Shown here: piece after piece, positions 52,873 to 62,323 of the stretch | Numbering within the stretch: the first letter of the stretch is position 1 | How the letters are laid out: every line of letters starts with the position of its first letter | NCBI RefSeq assembly: GCF_036864975.1 | Contig: NZ_CP104311.1 | Location: forward strand, 1,156,001 to 1,220,000 | Direction: 5' to 3' | Source of the DNA: Methylococcus capsulatus | Lineage (GTDB): Bacteria; Pseudomonadota; Gammaproteobacteria; Methylococcales; Methylococcaceae | Length of the DNA stretch: 64,000 nucleotides | Notes under the pieces: model-generated | Told to the model about the DNA's origin: nothing | Database searches by the model: none | What the model saw: the letters and a program-made list of their open reading frames with translations, nothing else | Made by a program: the position numbers and the translations under genes

Positions 52873-53484
52873 ATGAAGCTCTACTATTTCCCCGGCGCCT
52901 GTTCCCTGGCGCCCCACATCGTGCTGCGCGAAGCGGGCCTGGATTTTGAACTGGAGAACGTCGATCTCGGCACCAAGAAAACCTCGGCCGGCGCCGATTT
53001 CCTCCAGGTCAACCCCAAGGGCTACGTACCGGCATTGCAGCTGGACGACGGTCAGGTACTGACCGAGGATCAGGTCATCCTGCAATATCTCGCGGACCTG
53101 AAGCCCGAGGCTGGTCTTATGCCGCCGGCGGGTATGTTCGAGCGTTACCGTCTGCTGGAATGGCTGGCCTTCATCTCTACCGAGATCCACAAGACCTTCG
53201 GGCCGTTCTGGAATCCGGAATCGCCCGAGGCCAGCAAGGAAATCGCGCTCGCTCTGCTGTCGCGGCGGTTGGACTACGTGGAAGACCGGCTGGAAGCGGG
53301 CGGTCCCTGGCTGATGGGAGAGCCCTACAGCATCGCCGACGCATATCTCTTCACCGTGCTGGGCTGGTGCGAACACCTCAAAATCGACCTCTCGAAATGG
53401 CCGCGCATCCTCGCCTACCTTGAGCGGAACCAGGCGCGGGCGGCGGTTCAGGCTGCGATGAAGGCCGAAGGGCTGATCCAATAA
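52873..53484 (+). CDS. Glutathione S-transferase
   Basis: The 203-residue protein has the thioredoxin-fold N-terminus MKLYYFPGACSLAPHIVLRE (Cys10 and Ser11 as in beta-class GSTs), VNPKGYVPALQLDDG with cis-proline, LTEDQVILQYLAD, and the helical C-terminus with PYSIADAYLFTVLGW. It probably conjugates or reduces electrophiles with glutathione. AAAGAGGA is the upstream site. Confidence 0.92.
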   Translation: MKLYYFPGACSLAPHIVLREAGLDFELENVDLGTKKTSAGADFLQVNPKGYVPALQLDDGQVLTEDQVILQYLADLKPEAGLMPPAGMFERYRLLEWLAFISTEIHKTFGPFWNPESPEASKEIALALLSRRLDYVEDRLEAGGPWLMGEPYSIADAYLFTVLGWCEHLKIDLSKWPRILAYLERNQARAAVQAAMKAEGLIQ

Positions 53485-53535
53485 TTCACGCCGGCCGGAA
53501 TAGGTTTCCGCGGCGCTTGCCAATGCAGAGGGGAT

Positions 53536-54546
53536 ATGTCGACATTCGATCGAGGATACGCGCGGCTGTCGCTCGAAATTTGCCGCTATACCTATGCCAA
53601 AGCGTTCGCTCTCGCCTCCGAGGAAGGCGATGCGCTCCAGTGGATCGAGCAGCAAGGGCACAAACCCGATCCGGCCTCCTTGGCGCCCCTACGAGGAGGG
53701 GACACATCGGTGGCGTGCGTATTCCGGTATCCGGACAAGAATATCGTTTCCTACATGGGTACCAAGACCGAGTTCAACAACGCCGTGAACGCCAAAGATT
53801 CGATCGAGGATTGGCTCAAGAATTTCCGGGCGGCACCGGTGCCGTTCAAACTCGGCAAAGAACATCTCGGATTGGACCATGAGGTGGAGCTCCCCGGCAG
53901 AGTCCACGCGGGATTCCTGTCCGAATTGAAAGCCGTCCAGCCCGAAGTCATTGACGTGTTATTGAAAAACGGTGGCAAAGACAAGCCCTTGTATCTCACG
54001 GGACACAGTCAGGGCGGCGCTGAAGCCACGCTAGCGACACCGGCATTGCTCGCCGCCGGATTCAAGGTCGCGGCCACTTACACGTTCGCCGCACCGCGCT
54101 CTGGTGACCAGACCTTCGCCGATGCGGTTCCGGTCGCGTTTCCGTTCCACCGTATAGAATTCGGCGACGACATCGTACCCCACGTGCCGCCGACACTGCT
54201 GAGCAGGTGGGTAAAGATGCTCGTGACTATCCCGAGGTATTTGCCTTTGAAGCGCTTTGGTGTTCCGGTCAAGGTAAACGAGTTCCTGGAACTGAGCGTC
54301 AACGACCTGGGCTACGTGGGCGTCGGACGTTTGTGCTACGGCAACCCTGAAGGCGGCAAGTTCCACGTAGACATGCGCCTCCGCCAGGAGGCCTCGCTAC
54401 TGCAGGGGCGCTTGACACGCCTACTCCGGCATCCGGCCCACTGGGCCGAGCACCACCACCTCGCCGGGACGAAGGCCGATGTTGACGCCGGCAGGAAAGG
54501 CAATTACACCGCCTTGGTCAGTGATTTCCCTCTCGTCGCTGGCTGA
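53536..54546 (+). CDS. Class 3 lipase-like alpha/beta hydrolase
   Basis: The 336-residue protein has the lipase nucleophile block LYLTGHSQGGAEATLA (GHSQG, near 158) and the following TFAAPRSGDQTF, typical of fungal-type class 3 lipases, with a likely Asp and His further on (FGDDIVPHVPP and LRHPAHW). No signal peptide is visible, so it is cytoplasmic or exported by another route. The next gene (36-bp gap) is a patatin-like phospholipase; both look AT-richer than neighbours. Confidence 0.82.
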   Translation: MSTFDRGYARLSLEICRYTYAKAFALASEEGDALQWIEQQGHKPDPASLAPLRGGDTSVACVFRYPDKNIVSYMGTKTEFNNAVNAKDSIEDWLKNFRAAPVPFKLGKEHLGLDHEVELPGRVHAGFLSELKAVQPEVIDVLLKNGGKDKPLYLTGHSQGGAEATLATPALLAAGFKVAATYTFAAPRSGDQTFADAVPVAFPFHRIEFGDDIVPHVPPTLLSRWVKMLVTIPRYLPLKRFGVPVKVNEFLELSVNDLGYVGVGRLCYGNPEGGKFHVDMRLRQEASLLQGRLTRLLRHPAHWAEHHHLAGTKADVDAGRKGNYTALVSDFPLVAG

Positions 54547-54582
54547 TAGCCATCACACCCTATTTCGCTGGAGGCCGTTCCT

Positions 54583-56382
54583 ATGAACGATAATGCTCCC
54601 TTTACGATCGGAAACACCGATAAACTGGGTTTGGCTCTGTCCGGCGGAGGATTTCGAGCCGCGCTGTTCCATCTCGGCGTTCTGGCAAAAATGGCAGAGC
54701 TCGATTTATTGCGGCATGTGCAGATACTCTCTACCGTGTCCGGCGGTTCGATCATCGGCGCGATGTATTATTTGAAGGTGAAACAATTGCTGGAACACAA
54801 GCGCACGGATGGGGTTATACCGTCGACACCCGGAGCCTACGTCAAGATGGTCCAGGAGCTGGAAACCGAATTCTTGAATGGGGTCCAGACCAATTTACGC
54901 ATGCGGGCCCTGCTGAATCCCATCAAGAATGCGAAGATGTTCATTAGCGATGATTATTCGCGCAGCGACCGTATGTCGGAGTTATATAACGAAACATTTT
55001 ACCGCCCCATCCAAAGACCGGGGAAAGAGACCTTGCGGGACTGGCTGCAAGATGCACTGAGCATCAAAGATTGCAGAGACATATTTCTCAAAGACCTAAA
55101 AATCATCCCCAAGGGCGAACAGCCCGGATTCGATATTGCCTTGTATAACCTGGCTGCCGAGCACAAGATTCCTGTATTGAATATCAACGCCACGACGCTG
55201 AACTCCGGCGACAACTGGGTGTTTACGGCATCCTACGTCGGCGGGATTTCATCGGAGCGCTATCCGAAAACAAGTTTTGCCAACCCCAATGACATTAACT
55301 TATCACCTGAGCAAAACAACAAGCGTGCGGCCATACTGAACAGGCTGACCCTATCCGATGCGGTTGCGGCATCCGCCTGCGTGCCGGCGTTATTTGCTCC
55401 GTTTGCGATTCACGATTTATACGGAGAAAAAGACGTCATCGAATTGGTGGATGGCGGTGTGTTCGACAACCAGGGCTTGACGGCGCTTTATGATGGAAAA
55501 TGTACCCACATCATATGCAGCGATGCAAGCGGGCAGCTGCACCATGACCGCAGCCCCGCAAGCGGTATGGCTTCCGTATTCATGCGTTCAAACGATGTGT
55601 TGATGAAGCGGGTGAGAGACCTGATCGTCCACGAACTGGACATGAAGACGGGCGGTAACCCCGTTGATACGCGTTTCTGGCATCTCAGGGATGGCTTTGG
55701 CGGCACGCCGTATTTTCGGAGTTTCTCTCCGCCTCCCGACGGCAGCGACTACAATCAGACCGGTGCAGACCACGGGCAAATCTATCTGCTCTCGGCGATA
55801 CGTACCGATCTGGATGCCTTCGCCGATATCGAAGCCAACGCTCTGATGTATGATGGCTATTGCTTGTGTGATAGATTTCTTAACCAATCCGAAGGCTTGA
55901 AGAAGCCGCCGCCTTTCCCGTGGCGTTTTTATTCCGTCATGGCGAGTTCCGTGCTGGATAGCCGTAGACTCACCCATTGCCTTGCCGTGGGCGGCGATAT
56001 GTTTTTCAAGCTGTTCCGCTTGACGGATACGAAAGGGAAATTGCTGGGGGCGGGATTGGGGCTGGCCGTCCTGCTGGGTATATGGGCTTTCGTCTATCAA
56101 ACATTGAACGTCTATGCCGATCAAATCGATGGAGTATTGCGTGCACCTGGGTGGACGGCCGCCGTCCTGGTCGTTGGACTGGCGGGATGGATGCTCAGGA
56201 ATAAGCTGCCGCGTCCTGTGCAGCATTGGCAGAAATGGATTGCCGAGGGCGTTAGGACGGTGCGTACCGGAAACGTGTGGGGCCTTGTTTACCCCCTCGC
56301 CGTCGTTGGCAGTCTGGCTTCCATCGTGGCCTTTTTTTATCTGAAAGTGATTAATCCAAGGTATCTGAAGCTTGGCCGATGA
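54583..56382 (+). CDS. Patatin-like phospholipase with C-terminal membrane helices
   Basis: The 599-residue protein has the oxyanion-hole glycine block LALSGGGFRAALFHLGVL, the nucleophile serine in STVSGGSIIGAMYY (near 50) and the dyad aspartate in ELVDGGVFDNQGL (near 290). The C-terminus has three membrane helices (around 490-510, 525-540 and 575-590), which anchors it. It likely hydrolyses phospholipids. TTA codons and AT-rich runs are common here, unlike neighbours, which suggests transfer. With the preceding lipase it forms a lipid-hydrolysis pair. Confidence 0.85.
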   Translation: MNDNAPFTIGNTDKLGLALSGGGFRAALFHLGVLAKMAELDLLRHVQILSTVSGGSIIGAMYYLKVKQLLEHKRTDGVIPSTPGAYVKMVQELETEFLNGVQTNLRMRALLNPIKNAKMFISDDYSRSDRMSELYNETFYRPIQRPGKETLRDWLQDALSIKDCRDIFLKDLKIIPKGEQPGFDIALYNLAAEHKIPVLNINATTLNSGDNWVFTASYVGGISSERYPKTSFANPNDINLSPEQNNKRAAILNRLTLSDAVAASACVPALFAPFAIHDLYGEKDVIELVDGGVFDNQGLTALYDGKCTHIICSDASGQLHHDRSPASGMASVFMRSNDVLMKRVRDLIVHELDMKTGGNPVDTRFWHLRDGFGGTPYFRSFSPPPDGSDYNQTGADHGQIYLLSAIRTDLDAFADIEANALMYDGYCLCDRFLNQSEGLKKPPPFPWRFYSVMASSVLDSRRLTHCLAVGGDMFFKLFRLTDTKGKLLGAGLGLAVLLGIWAFVYQTLNVYADQIDGVLRAPGWTAAVLVVGLAGWMLRNKLPRPVQHWQKWIAEGVRTVRTGNVWGLVYPLAVVGSLASIVAFFYLKVINPRYLKLGR

Positions 56383-56420
56383 GCTCCACGGCTATAACCA
56401 TTTAACATACCGGCACGTTC

Positions 56421-56750
56421 ATGTTGATAACCTTCGAGAGCAAAGTCGGGCGGGTGACGATGTTCGGCGACGTCGCCCTGCAGCTGCTTAGGATGATGGG
56501 AAATACCGGTACGGTGCCGGGCGCCCTGCTGGCCAGGGATATCCCGGCAGCGCTCGAGAAGCTCGAACAGGCGCTGGCGGCCGAAGCGGCTCCGGTCTCC
56601 ACTTCGTCCGAAGACGAGGAAGAGGAAAGGCAAGAAAAGCCGAACCTGCGGGTGCGGGCCTTCCCGCTTATCGGGCTGCTCAAGGATTCGCTGAAGCACG
56701 GCTGCGACGTGCTGTGGGAGCAGGAAGGGAAGGCGCCGCTCAAGTTCTGA
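56421..56750 (+). CDS. DUF1840-like small protein
   Basis: The 109-residue product begins MLITFESKVGRVTMFGDVAL and contains ARDIPAALEKLEQALA, the shape I recall for DUF1840. A charged Ser/Glu linker follows, then PLIGLLKDSLKHGCDVLWEQ. No function is known. It lies in line with the patatin gene, 38 bp away, and converges with the next gene. Confidence 0.65.
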   Translation: MLITFESKVGRVTMFGDVALQLLRMMGNTGTVPGALLARDIPAALEKLEQALAAEAAPVSTSSEDEEEERQEKPNLRVRAFPLIGLLKDSLKHGCDVLWEQEGKAPLKF

Positions 56751-56757
56751 TACGGCG

Positions 56758-57480
56758 TCAGTTTCCGCTCCCTGGGTACAGCCGTTCGATCTGTTGCTTC
56801 ACCATTTCGCAGGTCGCCTGCAGTTTCAGTGACTCGACCGCTTCCTGCAGAGCCTTCTCGAAATGGCTTTCGACAAGATCGCCTACCTTCACCCGCAGGC
56901 CGCCCACCAGCTCGATTTCCGGTTTTTCCCGCCATTCGATGCCGGTCGATACCGCATTGATCGTGCAGCCGTCGGCGGGATCGATGCCTACGTCGGCCCA
57001 GGCGTCCACCATCCCGGTGAATTTCCGGCCGTCCACCTTCAGGCTCTGGAAGTCCTCGCTGGAGGCCGCTGCTTCGCCGGTGAAGCGGAGGGGGAGGGAG
57101 ACGTGGAAAAGCTCACCATTGCGGGTGACGGACGGCTGGCCTTCGGTGACCACGTCGATGTTCCATTCGGTATCGGCGCAGGTCTCAAGGCCGAAGATCT
57201 TTTTGCAAACCTTTTTCTGTCCACTCGTGTGAATCTTGGCGGGCTCTTTCAGCAGATCCACCGGATTCCGGGCTTCGGCAGGGGGCTCGGGCGCCGTTTG
57301 CTGCTCCGGTGCGGCGAGTGGTATGGGGCTGGGCGCCGGACTGACGGTCGCCGCCGGTACCGACGTCCGTGTCTGAGCGAGCTTTGCTTCGTTCGCCAGG
57401 CGCTGACGCACTCCCATGCGCCATGAGAACGCGAATACGGTGGCCAGGACGAGCAACGCCGCCAGGATTTTTTTGATCAT
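56758..57480 (-). CDS. Membrane-anchored protein of unknown function
   Basis: The 240-residue product has an N-terminal membrane anchor (KILAALLVLATVFAFSW), a Pro/Ala-rich linker and a soluble domain from about 80, with KKVCKKIFGLETCADTEWN (a likely disulfide) and FHVSLPLRFTGEA followed by EIELVGGLRVKVGDLVE. The beta-rich pattern recalls lipid-binding DUF4403-type proteins, which I cannot confirm. Confidence 0.6.
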   Translation of the reverse strand: MIKKILAALLVLATVFAFSWRMGVRQRLANEAKLAQTRTSVPAATVSPAPSPIPLAAPEQQTAPEPPAEARNPVDLLKEPAKIHTSGQKKVCKKIFGLETCADTEWNIDVVTEGQPSVTRNGELFHVSLPLRFTGEAAASSEDFQSLKVDGRKFTGMVDAWADVGIDPADGCTINAVSTGIEWREKPEIELVGGLRVKVGDLVESHFEKALQEAVESLKLQATCEMVKQQIERLYPGSGN

Positions 57481-57534
57481 CGAGCGGTCGATCCTCGAGG
57501 CAAAAGGGGACGGTTCGGTCTCACGGGCGACATT

Positions 57535-60500
57535 CTACCGGTTTTCGAAAGAGCCTCCCCAGCGCAGCAGCATTGCCGGCAGCAACGCGAGATTGAGGCA
57601 GGTGGAAGAGAAGAGGCCGCCGATGATGATGGCCGCCATCGGCCCCATGATTTCCCGTCCCGGGTTGTCGCTGCCGAGGGCGATGGGCAGCATCGCCAGC
57701 GCGGTCACCAGCGCCGTCATCAGAATCGAAGGCAGTCGCTCCTGGGCGCCCCGCACAGCGGTATCGAGATTCCATATTTGCCCTTCCCTCTCGACCAGAT
57801 GACGGTAATGCGAAAGCAGCATGATGGTGTTGCGGACGGTGATGCCGAACAGAGTCACGAAACCGACCAGCGCGCCCACCGAAAGGCTGGCGCCGGAAAT
57901 CCCTGCCGCCAGCACTCCGCCGGCCAATGAGAACGGCAGGTTGGCCAGGGCAATGGCGGTATGGCGTAAGCGGCCTATGGCGAGATAGGCGAGCACCAGT
58001 ACGCCGCCACCGGCCAGGCAGGCGCGGGCGATCAGTTCGCGCCGGGCGACGCCCTGTTCGATCGCGGCGCCGGTTATTTCCGCATACACGCCGGCCGAAT
58101 GCCCCAGTACCGTAGCCAACCGGGTCCGCAATTCCTCCAGGAACGAGGCCAGGTCGCGTCCCTCGACGCCGGCGGTTACAGTCTGGATGCGGCGGCCGCC
58201 GCGGTGCAGGATGTTGTAGCGCTCCCCGGTTTCGGAGACTTCGGCCACCTCGCCGAGGGTCACGAGCGTACCGTCCTGGCTTTTGAGCGGCAGTTCGCGC
58301 AGGCTGCCGAGCGATTGCCGGAAATCCGGCCGGAGGATGACGGACGTTTCGACGATGCGCTGGCCGAGCGGAAAGTGGCCAACGGTCCGGCCGGCGAAAG
58401 CAGTATCGACGGCATCCATGACGTCGGCCGGTCGTAGGCCCCAGAGTTGGAGCTGGTCGGGTCGCAGCCGGATTTCCGCCAGTGGCGAGCCGGGCGGCGA
58501 GCGCAACTGCACGTCCGCGGCTCCTATCATCTTGCCGATTTCGGCGGCGAGCTCGCGTGCTTTCCGGTCCAGCAGATCCAGGTCTTCGCCGTACAGATTG
58601 ACGGCGACCGGCGAGGTGTAGCCTGAGATGGTTTCGTTGACCCGCTCGGTGAGGAAGGTGTTCACCTCGGCCCGTATCCCGGGGAAGGCGCCCAACCTGT
58701 CGCGCAGCCGGTCCAGCACGGCCTGTTGTTCGCTGCCGGACAGCGGGTGGAGGCGTACCTCGTATTCGCTGTAATGGCTGCCATAGGTATCGGCGCCGCG
58801 CTCGGCCCGCCCTGCCCACTGTGAGACCGATGCGACACCGGGGATCTGCAGGAGGGTGCGGACGATCAGGCCGCCGACGCGCAGCGATTCCTGGAGCGAG
58901 GTGCCGGGGAGGCTGGCCGTGTGCACGATATAGTGCCCCTCGCGCAGGCGCGGCAGGAAGTCGCCGCCCATGCCGGGTGCCAGCATCACGGCCAGGACAC
59001 AGACCGCGAGGCTGCCGGCTGCGAGCTGGCCTGGCCGTTTCGCGGTCCGCCGCAGCCAGCGTCCGTAACGGGGCTGCAGCCAGCGGATCAGCGGTGGCGT
59101 TTCCGTCAGCTCTTGCGAACGCGCCAGCAGGGCGACGCAAAGCGCCGGCGTAACCGTCAGCGCCGTCGCCAGCGAGAGCAGGATGGCGACGATGTAGGCA
59201 TAGCCGAGCGGTGCGAACAGACGGCCGGCGACACCGCCCAGCCCCAGCAGCGGCACGAACACCAGGGCCACGATGAAGCTGGCATAGACCACTGAGCCGC
59301 GGACTTCCATGGAGGCTTCATAAACAACCGCGAGCGCCGGCCGGGGCGATGCGGCGGCGCAGTTGTCCCGGAGCCGGCGAAAGATATTCTCGGTGTCGAT
59401 GATGGCGTCGTCGACGACTTCGCCCAGGGCGATCGCCAGTCCCCCCAGCACCATGATATTCAGGCTGACGCCGAAGGCCTCGAGCACCACGAAGGCACCC
59501 AGCAGCGAAAGCGGGATCGCGACTGCGGAGATCACGGCGGTACGGACGTTGTACAGGAAGGCGTAGAGCACCGCCATCACCAGCAGGCCGCCCGCCAGCA
59601 GATGACCGGTGAGGTTGTCCAGTGCCCGCTCGATGTAGTCGGCGGGGCGGAACAGCCGGGGATGCAGTGTCACGCCTTGGCTGGCGAGCACCGGGGTGAG
59701 TTCTGCCAGCCCGCGTTCCACTTCGCGCGATACCTCCAAGGTGTTGGCGCCATGCTGCCCGATCACCATCATGACGATCCCGGCGGCGCCATTGACCGCG
59801 GCTGCACCGATCGGCGGCCGGGGGCCGAAAGCGACCGTCCCAACGTCCCGCAGCTTGAGTACCGCACCAGGCGAACGATGAAGGATGACGTTGCCCAGGC
59901 TTTCCGGGCTCAGCGGCAGTCCTGTGACCTGCAAGGCCAGCCGCTGATTCTCGTTTTCCACGAAGCCGGCGCCCTGGGTCCGGAATGACTGACGCACCGC
60001 CAGGCTCACGGCATTGAGGTCGAGGCCGAAGCGCTTGAGCCGGGCGGGGTCGACTTGCACCTGCAACTGCTGTATTTCGCCGCCGAAGACATTGACGTCG
60101 GCCACCCCTGGCACGGCGAGGAGGCGTGGCGCCACCACCCAGTCCGCCACGGTCCGCAGTTCCATCGGGCGGAGGGCTTCGGAGGTGAGACCAAGCGTCT
60201 GCACCGTCGCCGAGGAGGAGGACAGCGGCAGCAGGACCGGCGTGCCGGCACCTTCCGGAAGCTGCCCGGCCAACAGTGCCAGGCGCTCGCTCACCAATTG
60301 CCGGTCGCGGTAGATATCGGTTTCCTCACCGAACACCGCCGTCACCACCGACAGACCCTGGATCGACTCCGAGCGCAGGGTTTCCAACCCGACGATCCCG
60401 GCCAGCTTGCGCTCGATCGGCAGGGTCAGGAGGATCTCGACCTGGCGGGTGGTGAAGCCCGGAGCTTCGGTCTGCACCACCACCCGCTTGGCGGAGAATT

Positions 60501-60621
60501 CGGGAAAAACGTCCAATTTCGCTGTCGCCGCACGGTACAGGCCGTAGGCTGCCAGCAGCACGGCGAGCGCGATCACGACGCCGCTGCGGTGCACGGCGAA
60601 ACGAACCAGCGGTCCCAACAT
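57535..60621 (-). CDS. CzcA/CusA-type RND efflux pump
   Basis: The 1028-residue protein begins with the RND signal helix HRSGVVIALAVLLAAYGLYR and has VVQTEAPGFTTRQVEILLT (HME-type N-terminal block). The proton-relay helix reads LGEVVDDAIIDTENIFRRL, and the late helix block LVGFVTLFGITVRNTIML is like that of heavy-metal exporters. Twelve membrane helices in two halves are visible. ATG 60621 overlaps the adaptor's stop. No outer-membrane channel gene lies here, so one must be supplied from elsewhere. The metal is not determined. Confidence 0.92.
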   Translation of the reverse strand: MLGPLVRFAVHRSGVVIALAVLLAAYGLYRAATAKLDVFPEFSAKRVVVQTEAPGFTTRQVEILLTLPIERKLAGIVGLETLRSESIQGLSVVTAVFGEETDIYRDRQLVSERLALLAGQLPEGAGTPVLLPLSSSSATVQTLGLTSEALRPMELRTVADWVVAPRLLAVPGVADVNVFGGEIQQLQVQVDPARLKRFGLDLNAVSLAVRQSFRTQGAGFVENENQRLALQVTGLPLSPESLGNVILHRSPGAVLKLRDVGTVAFGPRPPIGAAAVNGAAGIVMMVIGQHGANTLEVSREVERGLAELTPVLASQGVTLHPRLFRPADYIERALDNLTGHLLAGGLLVMAVLYAFLYNVRTAVISAVAIPLSLLGAFVVLEAFGVSLNIMVLGGLAIALGEVVDDAIIDTENIFRRLRDNCAAASPRPALAVVYEASMEVRGSVVYASFIVALVFVPLLGLGGVAGRLFAPLGYAYIVAILLSLATALTVTPALCVALLARSQELTETPPLIRWLQPRYGRWLRRTAKRPGQLAAGSLAVCVLAVMLAPGMGGDFLPRLREGHYIVHTASLPGTSLQESLRVGGLIVRTLLQIPGVASVSQWAGRAERGADTYGSHYSEYEVRLHPLSGSEQQAVLDRLRDRLGAFPGIRAEVNTFLTERVNETISGYTSPVAVNLYGEDLDLLDRKARELAAEIGKMIGAADVQLRSPPGSPLAEIRLRPDQLQLWGLRPADVMDAVDTAFAGRTVGHFPLGQRIVETSVILRPDFRQSLGSLRELPLKSQDGTLVTLGEVAEVSETGERYNILHRGGRRIQTVTAGVEGRDLASFLEELRTRLATVLGHSAGVYAEITGAAIEQGVARRELIARACLAGGGVLVLAYLAIGRLRHTAIALANLPFSLAGGVLAAGISGASLSVGALVGFVTLFGITVRNTIMLLSHYRHLVEREGQIWNLDTAVRGAQERLPSILMTALVTALAMLPIALGSDNPGREIMGPMAAIIIGGLFSSTCLNLALLPAMLLRWGGSFENR

Positions 60622-61640
60622 CAGTCTTCCTCTTCCGGGATCACGTGGCGCTGTTCCTCCGACAGCAGCAACTGCGCTCCCCGCGTCACCAGCGACTCGC
60701 CCGGCGCGATCCCCGACTCGACGAACCAGGCGTCGCCGTAGTCGCGATGAGCGTCGACCGGCCGCCGGACGAAACGGTCTTCCCCGGTCTGCAGGTACAC
60801 CCAGGTCCGGCCCTCGTGCCAGATCTGCGCCGAGCGGGGGATGACGACACCGCTCAGCTTTTCGCCGGATGTCGGTATCCATGCCTCGATGCGCATGCCA
60901 GTGCGCAGCTTGCGGGCATCGGTGTGGAAGAACCAGGTTTCCCCCTGCACGATGTCGTCGGTCCGCGGGGCCGCCGAGACCAGTTCGGCGGGCTGCGCCG
61001 CCTGCCGGTCACCCTCACGCGCCACCATGATGCGGGAGGCGCCCGCAGGCAGGGCCTGGTCGTAGTGCAAGGTGACCAGGATCAAAACCCGGCGCCGTTG
61101 CAGCAGGTCGTCGAACAAACGGGAGTCCCCGGCCACGGCGGCCTTGAACAGCTCGGCGCCCCAAGCCTGTAGACCTTCCTCCTGCAATTCCCGGACATGC
61201 TGGCGCGCCGTCACGGCCCGCGCTTCGTCGGCGGCGAGTTGGGATTCCGCATGGATCAGTTCGCGGGTGGCGACGATGGCTTCGCTGTGCAGGCTGGCGA
61301 GCCGGTCACGGTTCTTGCGGGCGAGCCGCAGCGCGGCATCGGTGATCTTGGCCTCGGCCTGGGCAGCGCGGTAGCGCGAGCGCAGCTCGAGCAGCGGCTG
61401 GATGTCCACGATCCGGCCCAGTGACCTTGTTTCGGGCTGGTACTCGACGGCCTCCAGGATGCACGTTTCGATGCCGGCGAGTCGCTGCCGTGCGGGTTCG
61501 AGCACGACCCCGGTTTGCTGCACCGGCATGTCGAAAGCAGTCCCGGCCTCGTCGCCTGCACGCGCCGCCGCGGAAAAGACACAACAGAGCAGGACGGCCG
61601 CGCGCAGGGAGCAGGGCGGCGTCACGCGGGAAGGTGGCAT
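60621..61640 (-). CDS. RND periplasmic adaptor subunit
   Basis: The 339-residue protein has a signal peptide (LRAAVLLCCVFSAAARA), a lipoyl-like start, a coiled-coil hairpin (about 70-150: AAQAEAKITDAALRLARK, and TARQHVRELQEEGL), and a beta-barrel end with GMRIEAWIPTSGEKLSGV. This is the membrane-fusion protein for the downstream pump, with an ATGA overlap. It is short for CusB and lacks the long metal-binding N-terminus. Confidence 0.85.
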   Translation of the reverse strand: MPPSRVTPPCSLRAAVLLCCVFSAAARAGDEAGTAFDMPVQQTGVVLEPARQRLAGIETCILEAVEYQPETRSLGRIVDIQPLLELRSRYRAAQAEAKITDAALRLARKNRDRLASLHSEAIVATRELIHAESQLAADEARAVTARQHVRELQEEGLQAWGAELFKAAVAGDSRLFDDLLQRRRVLILVTLHYDQALPAGASRIMVAREGDRQAAQPAELVSAAPRTDDIVQGETWFFHTDARKLRTGMRIEAWIPTSGEKLSGVVIPRSAQIWHEGRTWVYLQTGEDRFVRRPVDAHRDYGDAWFVESGIAPGESLVTRGAQLLLSEEQRHVIPEEED

Positions 61641-61793
61641 CGGGAAGGAGCGGACGTTTACTCGAAAAGGACCAGCAGACGGTCGGTGGCGAAGGACGGG
61701 GGGAACCGGCCGCCATCGGCCGCGACAACGAAAACCTGTCTGGATCCGAGGAAAAAGACTATTATGGCGACTCCAATCTCAGCAGGTGTTCCC

Positions 61794-62276
61794 ATGCAAA
61801 TCTCCCCCCACAAGGTTGTTCTCATCCACTATACCCTAACCAACGACGAGGGAGACGTCCTCGATAGTTCCAGCGCGGACGAACCGCTGGCTTACATCCA
61901 CGGTTTGGGCAACATCATTTCCGGCCTCGAAGAGGCGCTGACCGGCCGGGTCGTCGGCGACAGTTTCAAAGTCACCATTCCCCCGGAAGAGGCTTATGGC
62001 CTGCACGACGACAACCTGGTTCAGGCGGTGCCGCGGCACGCCTTCGAGGGCGTCGACGAAATCCTGCCTGGCATGCAGTTCCATGCCGAATCCAACGAAG
62101 GCATGCAGATCGTGACCGTGCTGGAAGTGCTGGAAGACGAGGTGGTGCTGGACGGCAACCATCCCATGGCCGGCATGACCCTGCATTTCGACGTCGAAGT
62201 CGCCGGCATCCGCGACGCCACGCCCGAAGAGCTCGAACACGGCCATGTCCATGGCCCCGGCGGTCATCACCACTGA
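61794..62276 (+). CDS. slyD: FKBP-type peptidyl-prolyl isomerase (SlyD-like)
   Basis: The 160-residue protein starts QISPHKVVLIHYTLTNDEGD and has LAYIHGLGNIISGLEEALTG, the insert-in-flap region, and a His-containing C-tail (LEHGHVHGPGGHHH) for nickel binding. SlyD folds proline-containing proteins and serves hydrogenase nickel insertion. ATG 61794 fits the family; an ATG at 61764 with GAGGA upstream would add ten residues and cannot be excluded. Confidence 0.92.
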   Translation: MQISPHKVVLIHYTLTNDEGDVLDSSSADEPLAYIHGLGNIISGLEEALTGRVVGDSFKVTIPPEEAYGLHDDNLVQAVPRHAFEGVDEILPGMQFHAESNEGMQIVTVLEVLEDEVVLDGNHPMAGMTLHFDVEVAGIRDATPEELEHGHVHGPGGHHH

Positions 62277-62290
62277 TTTGGCAAGGCTGG

Positions 62291-62313
62291 CGGCCCCGCA
62301 GTGAGCGGGGCCG
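62291..62313. terminator. Bidirectional hairpin between slyD and rimO
   Basis: CGGCCCCGC agtga GCGGGGCCG is a perfect 9-bp stem in the 47-bp gap where slyD and rimO converge. There is no U tract, but position and strength suggest it ends transcripts from both sides. Confidence 0.55.
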
Positions 62314-62323
62314 CGCGAGGTTC

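Noticed and set aside
53536-56382. CBASS-type patatin defence system
   Set aside because: No cyclase (CD-NTase) gene or effector pairing is present, and the partner is a lipase.
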